A stretch of 64,000 bases of DNA from Stropharia rugosoannulata (lineage: Eukaryota > Basidiomycota > Agaricomycetes > Agaricales > Strophariaceae): positions 3,596,001 through 3,660,000 of the forward strand of contig JANCIK010000004.1 of assembly GCA_028532985.1 (NCBI GenBank). Reading direction: 5' to 3'. Below the pieces are notes generated by a model. It was not told where the DNA came from. It saw nothing but the letters and a program-made list of their open reading frames with translations, and made no database searches. The position numbers and the translations under genes were made by a program. Shown here piece after piece: positions 59,983-64,000 of this stretch (positions within the stretch are counted from its first letter, which is position 1; every line of letters starts with the position of its first letter).

Positions 59983-61958
59983 GTTGAGTAGGGAGAGTAG
60001 TAGCTAGTGTGATGTCTACCTCGTCGCTCGTCGTTCAGATCGAATTTTTATATGAGCTGTGCACGGTAAGCCCCGGTTGGTGGACTGAGATCTATTGTTA
60101 CAAGACAATTGTAACAACTTTCAGATAGTTTCAGCTGCTGTATATATACACTGCCTAGTTATGACTACTTACAATTGTTATGACTAGTTACCATCGTATG
60201 CGATCCATTATCTACAGTGCTGCCACATATTTCCCACGGATTCTAGACAATCTTTCTATTGTTAGTGGTCGCATCAAGCGCAGTGCATGCAGTAGCAACA
60301 ACCATTGCGTCGTATGCGATCCATTATCTACAGTGCTGCCACATATTTCCCACGGATTCTAGACAATCTTTCTATTGTTAGTGGTCGCATCAAGCGCAGT
60401 GCATGCGTTAGCAACAGAACAAATACATTACCTTTTGTTGTAAGTATTGGGGAAAGTCTGTACGAGAATGGCAGGATCAGCACCCTGCAGGCTTAGCAGG
60501 CTTAGGTCAGGTCAAGCTGTACAACATCCTCTGTGTACGCGTACCACTAGTGCACACACCTCAGCCTCGGCAGTTGCAGCCGCTCATGCCTGGGCATACT
60601 GGACACTAAACACACTCATTGCAAATCCCAAGCCAGATGCGCAGCCAATATCCGATACAGTATACCAGCTGCAGCCTCTAGGCCTTGAGAGGCATGGTAA
60701 AATGTCTGTGCATGTTCATGCATGTCTGCAATGTTTGCACGCACATACACTGGGCAACCAAGTCAGCACAACTCCAAAAGATTGCAATAATTTAGTATGA
60801 AGGGCAGTTAATTGAGTGAGGAGCAATAAACATTTATAATTACTATGGTCCGTCAGCATGTGAGAATTACGTCCGATTAGGAGAAGTCAGCAGTAGCCCG
60901 TGGGGCACAGGGAGTGCATGTGGTGCAGAGAGGTGGCCAAGGTTGACCTGGTGAATGTTGGAACATGGTGGGCCACTGCGAGCACTTGTGCAGCAGGGTG
61001 CGGCGGCGACAAGCTGCGCCTAAATTTGGAGCGCTGACTGGGCAGCTGCCAGAGGCCTGTGGCAACTGTAATCAAGAGCGTGGCGTATGGTGCAAGAGGA
61101 AATGATGTCGCACATGTCGGCACTGTCAGACTCGGCACAGCAGATGTCCACATCGCACACTGCAGATCGCCGTTGGTCCATACATGCGCGCGACATGGAA
61201 GGGCAGCACATTGTACAACTCACTGTTGTAGGGGTGTGTTCTCCGTCTCATTGCTTTGATTCTTTTCATTTTTTTGTTTGAATTGTATTCGCATTTGTGT
61301 ATTCACGTTTCATGCTCTATCACCACTCTTACAAAATGCTATCTAGTAGTCTACTAAGTTACCATAACCCATCGCTCCAATTTTGCTGCTTTTATCCTCC
61401 CACAGGGAGCAAGTCCTTAGGCGGCTGTGTCTCTTTGTCGAGGCTGATGGTACGGAGTGCCACGGCAGTGGCCCATCAAGGAGGCCCAGATAGGCAGGGG
61501 CTTCAAAGAGATCCGATTGGGGTCTGGCCTGCTGCCTCCGGGGCTGATCCGCAAGCGGGTCCGAGGCGGTTCCCACTGACCTATGACCGGGGTCGTGCTG
61601 GCCAGGTCGCTGGAAATAATTATACAGTCGTGTTCTCAGAACACATTATACACACGGAGTAGGAATTGGTACAAGTAAAAACTGTATATACATTAAACAT
61701 GCATAGGATATCCTCCGTGTAGTGGTCCCGGTTGCACCGCAGAATGAGGCGGGACACTTCTTTACACGCCTTTTGTGTGTGCCTTACCAACATGCGATGA
61801 GATCGGAGAGGGGATACAATAGAAGGAGCACAGCCTCCGCACTAGATATCGGAGATTGGTACACTCATGCGTGTCAAGTGCGCCTAAGACAAATTATCAA
61901 AGTGAAGTCAAAGAACATGTATTGATATCCCGGGAGTATACATGATGTGTATATACAA
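59983..61958. other. Inter-ORF region of the transposon-rich segment
   Basis: About 2 kb between two divergently spaced but co-oriented minus-strand genes. It contains the 116-bp tandem duplication (60194-60409) and several medium frames (plus 60447-60800, plus 61297-61662, minus 60887-61153) with odd, Cys/His/Ala-rich translations that I cannot assign. They may be remnants of other mobile-element coding sequence. Confidence 0.4.
60194..60409. repeat. Tandem duplication, two copies of a 116-bp unit
   Basis: A 97-bp stretch beginning TCGTATGCGATCC and ending CAGTGCATGC is repeated without a mismatch at 60194-60290 and 60310-60406, with a period of 116 bp. The remaining bases of the unit (TAGCAACA) are nearly identical after each copy. 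The perfect identity implies a recent duplication. Confidence 0.9.
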
Positions 61959-64000
61959 TTACAATCCATCTACATGTGCCACAAATTCCAAGAGCTCAAA
62001 TACTTCACGAGAAACCATTAGTTCCTCATCAATATTTGCCTGCCCCCTGATTTCTGTCTGATTCTCGAGCCACTGTGGATTATACAGACATTCGGGAAGC
62101 CCTGTTGGCGCTGGAGTTGCACTGTGCTCTTCAATTGACAGCCGTGGATGGAGCTTACTCCCCCGAGTCCCTCTGATAGCGGGATTCTGAGACTCTTTGT
62201 CAATGTATTTGAAATAATCGCCAACAACTGGATTACGCCATGGGCAGATCTTGACATAAAACACGGGAACATGGAGGTTGCCTATTTGAGTAACTCCTTC
62301 CTCTTCGGATGACATACCGTCGACAGAGAGTTTCTGGAGAAGGTCACGGAAGTATTGCCATGTCCCAAGGTCAGGTGCACTAGACAATGCTTTCACAGTA
62401 ATGATTTTCTCCACTGCCTTGGTTCTTCGTTCGAATTTCTGTTAAATTGACTCAGAAACAGTAAATAAAGCAGCACGATGGAACTCACACGTTCGCGACG
62501 CGACCGAGATCCTACAATTGCAAGTCGCTGCGCTGAGGAGATTTCTATCCGTTGGCTGACCTCATCCGTAGTTTCCATCCTGCCCTCATCAATATTTGGC
62601 CTATTCTGAATCAGTCTCCAGGCCTCTCGAGATCGCTTCAGTTGACCAGAAAACAGAGCAAACAAGTATTTCTCTGGGACATCAGAGATATTCCAAGAGA
62701 TATCCTCCTGTCTCTCATCCAAAAGATCATTAACAAATCGTTTCAAAATAACCCGGTTCCAGCGGGATTTCTCATACCCCTTCCCAAAGTCAAGAGTATT
62801 TTGATTATCAGGTCCATTTGGACCTGTCTCGAATGCGATTACTTGAGCTTGTGGCGCCGGCGTATATTCTGCGAAGTCCTCTATTGACCTTATGTTGTAA
62901 TGAGTCTTCCAAGCTCGACGCACGGCTTGCTAAAACACCGGATTAGATATGCAAATTCAGGAATGATAAACTACTCACCTTCCATGCAAGATCGTGCTCG
63001 TTAGGTATTACACTTTTCTGAGCAGCAATTGCTTGCTGATTCTCCGATCGAGCAGAGCACTTGCGTCGTCCTTTTGGGCTTGTGGTTTTTGCGACCGATA
63101 TGTCCGCCCCAATCTGTTGGATTACCTCTCTGACAAGTGTACGGACATTATGTTCGCCCTCGGGGCTACCCAAATCTAGTGAGACATCCAAAGGAAGCAT
63201 AGCCGCTATCATATGTGTCAAGTTAAATTATAAATAAGAAAATATATGGCTTACTTCTATTGCTATTAGTGTTTGGTGGGGACGGAGTAGCTGTGGGACG
63301 CAATGGAACAACTCCGATGTTTAATCTGCTTCCCTGAACAACACGAGAAGTAGACACCCTGGTGCGCTGGGGGGTAACCGGGGCTGACGGGAGCTCTGTT
63401 TCTGCAGCTTGCAGCCGCTGTCGAAGGCCAAGTATTTCATTATCACGAGTGATCTAATATTTTTCAAATATCATGACTGTGGCCTGAAAATCTATATTCA
63501 ATACTCACCTTTTCTCGCTGTGTCTCCGCTTTCATGGCCTCAATTATAGCTTTCTGAATGGGTATAATTTAATAAATGTTTTCTGAAGATTACACAAGTA
63601 AAACATACCAAATCATTGTACTGCTTGGACAAGTCCTCAAACTGCTGCTTTCCGACTGCCAATGTTGTTTTCTGTTCGTAATAAGCCAGATATGTAACTT
63701 AGATGCTGTAGTAACATACCAGGCTATTGTTGACGTCTTTTAGTCCATTGACTTCACGTTCATACTGTAGTACATGTTGGGTGAGTTGCGCCTCGGTTTC
63801 GGCATCCTCAGCATGACGACGACTCTGTTCCTCGTGCTGTTGCCGTAGCCTTTGAATTTCAGCTTCCTGAGCTTTGATTCGAACGGAATGTTCCAGTGCC
63901 TTTTGTCTTGACATCTCCTCCCGTTCACGAAGCTTGTGCTGCAATTAGCACTACGGATTAACTTCAAAGACGACACTCACATCATCCAAAGTGCGCTGAT
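61959..64000 (-). CDS. Transposon-associated coiled-coil protein, N-terminus beyond the window
   Basis: I do not recognise a named family. Exons on the minus strand: 64000-63981 (partial), 63938-63720, 63671-63609, 63553-63509, 63453-63255, 63205-62979, 62929-62489 and 62438-61959; all introns are short and canonical. The visible N-terminal 120 residues are strong coiled coil (E/Q/R/K heptads, e.g. AEIQRLRQQHEEQSRR). A Pro/Thr/Ser linker follows with a TPQRTRVSTSR patch, then a helical KK/RR block (SPKGRRKCSARSE). A conserved-looking C-terminal domain comes next, with RRAWKTHYNIRSIEDF, SRWNRVILKRFVNDLLD and, in the last exon, CPWRNPVVGDYFKYIDKE. It lies 2 kb upstream of, and in the same orientation as, the Tnp2-like gene, so it may be the element's second ORF. 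That association is contextual only. The gene is cut by the right edge of the window. Confidence 0.68.

Overview
The window is nuclear DNA from a filamentous basidiomycete, most likely an Agaricomycete. Nearly every gene is broken by short introns of about 50-60 nt (mostly GT-AG), several exons are only 11-18 nt, and the families present fit that group: DUF6534 membrane proteins, an MBOAT/wax-synthase-like acyltransferase, a CK1-like pseudokinase, an Argonaute, shugoshin and a Tnp2-type DNA transposase. I rebuilt the gene models by hand from splice signals and reading phase. The multi-exon coding genes called with confidence sum to a whole number of codons, apart from the transposase.

Layout. 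1-4.2 kb is gene-poor, with one small basic protein at 2190-2773. 4.2-12.8 kb holds three housekeeping or metabolic genes on the plus strand: a Prp4-type spliceosomal kinase, a cyclase-family (kynurenine-formamidase-like) hydrolase and shugoshin. 13.4-16.8 kb (minus) is a secreted GH31 alpha-glucosidase. 19.4-24.3 kb carries two tandem MFS transporters. A mitochondrial-type J-protein follows at 24.7 kb and a 25-exon Argonaute at 26.2-30.8 kb. 32.3-34.2 kb is a secreted 5'-nucleotidase, followed by two tandem intron-containing tRNA-Met genes. 35.1-38.4 kb encodes a centrosomin/Mto1-like coiled-coil protein. 38.8-40.0 kb (minus) is an MBOAT acyltransferase, with a decayed relative beside it.

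41.9-55.5 kb is a more accessory region. It has three DUF6534 paralogues (two plus, one minus) with identical internal exon lengths, one unrecognised Ser/Pro-rich protein, an F-box/LRR-like protein, a degenerate retroelement-like fragment, and an F-box-like ORF directly followed by a CK1-like pseudokinase. From about 55.9 kb to the right edge the window is dominated by a Tnp2/CACTA-type element: subterminal repeats, a transposase with a possible frameshift, a 116-bp tandem duplication, and a second minus-strand coiled-coil gene running off the edge.

No bacterial features, CRISPR arrays or operons are present, and the genes need not act in a common pathway. The most interesting points are the Argonaute (Asn where the fourth catalytic His is expected, plus many micro-exons), three GC-AG introns whose GT-AG state survives in paralogues, the frozen exon architecture of the DUF6534 family, and the pseudokinase/F-box junction.
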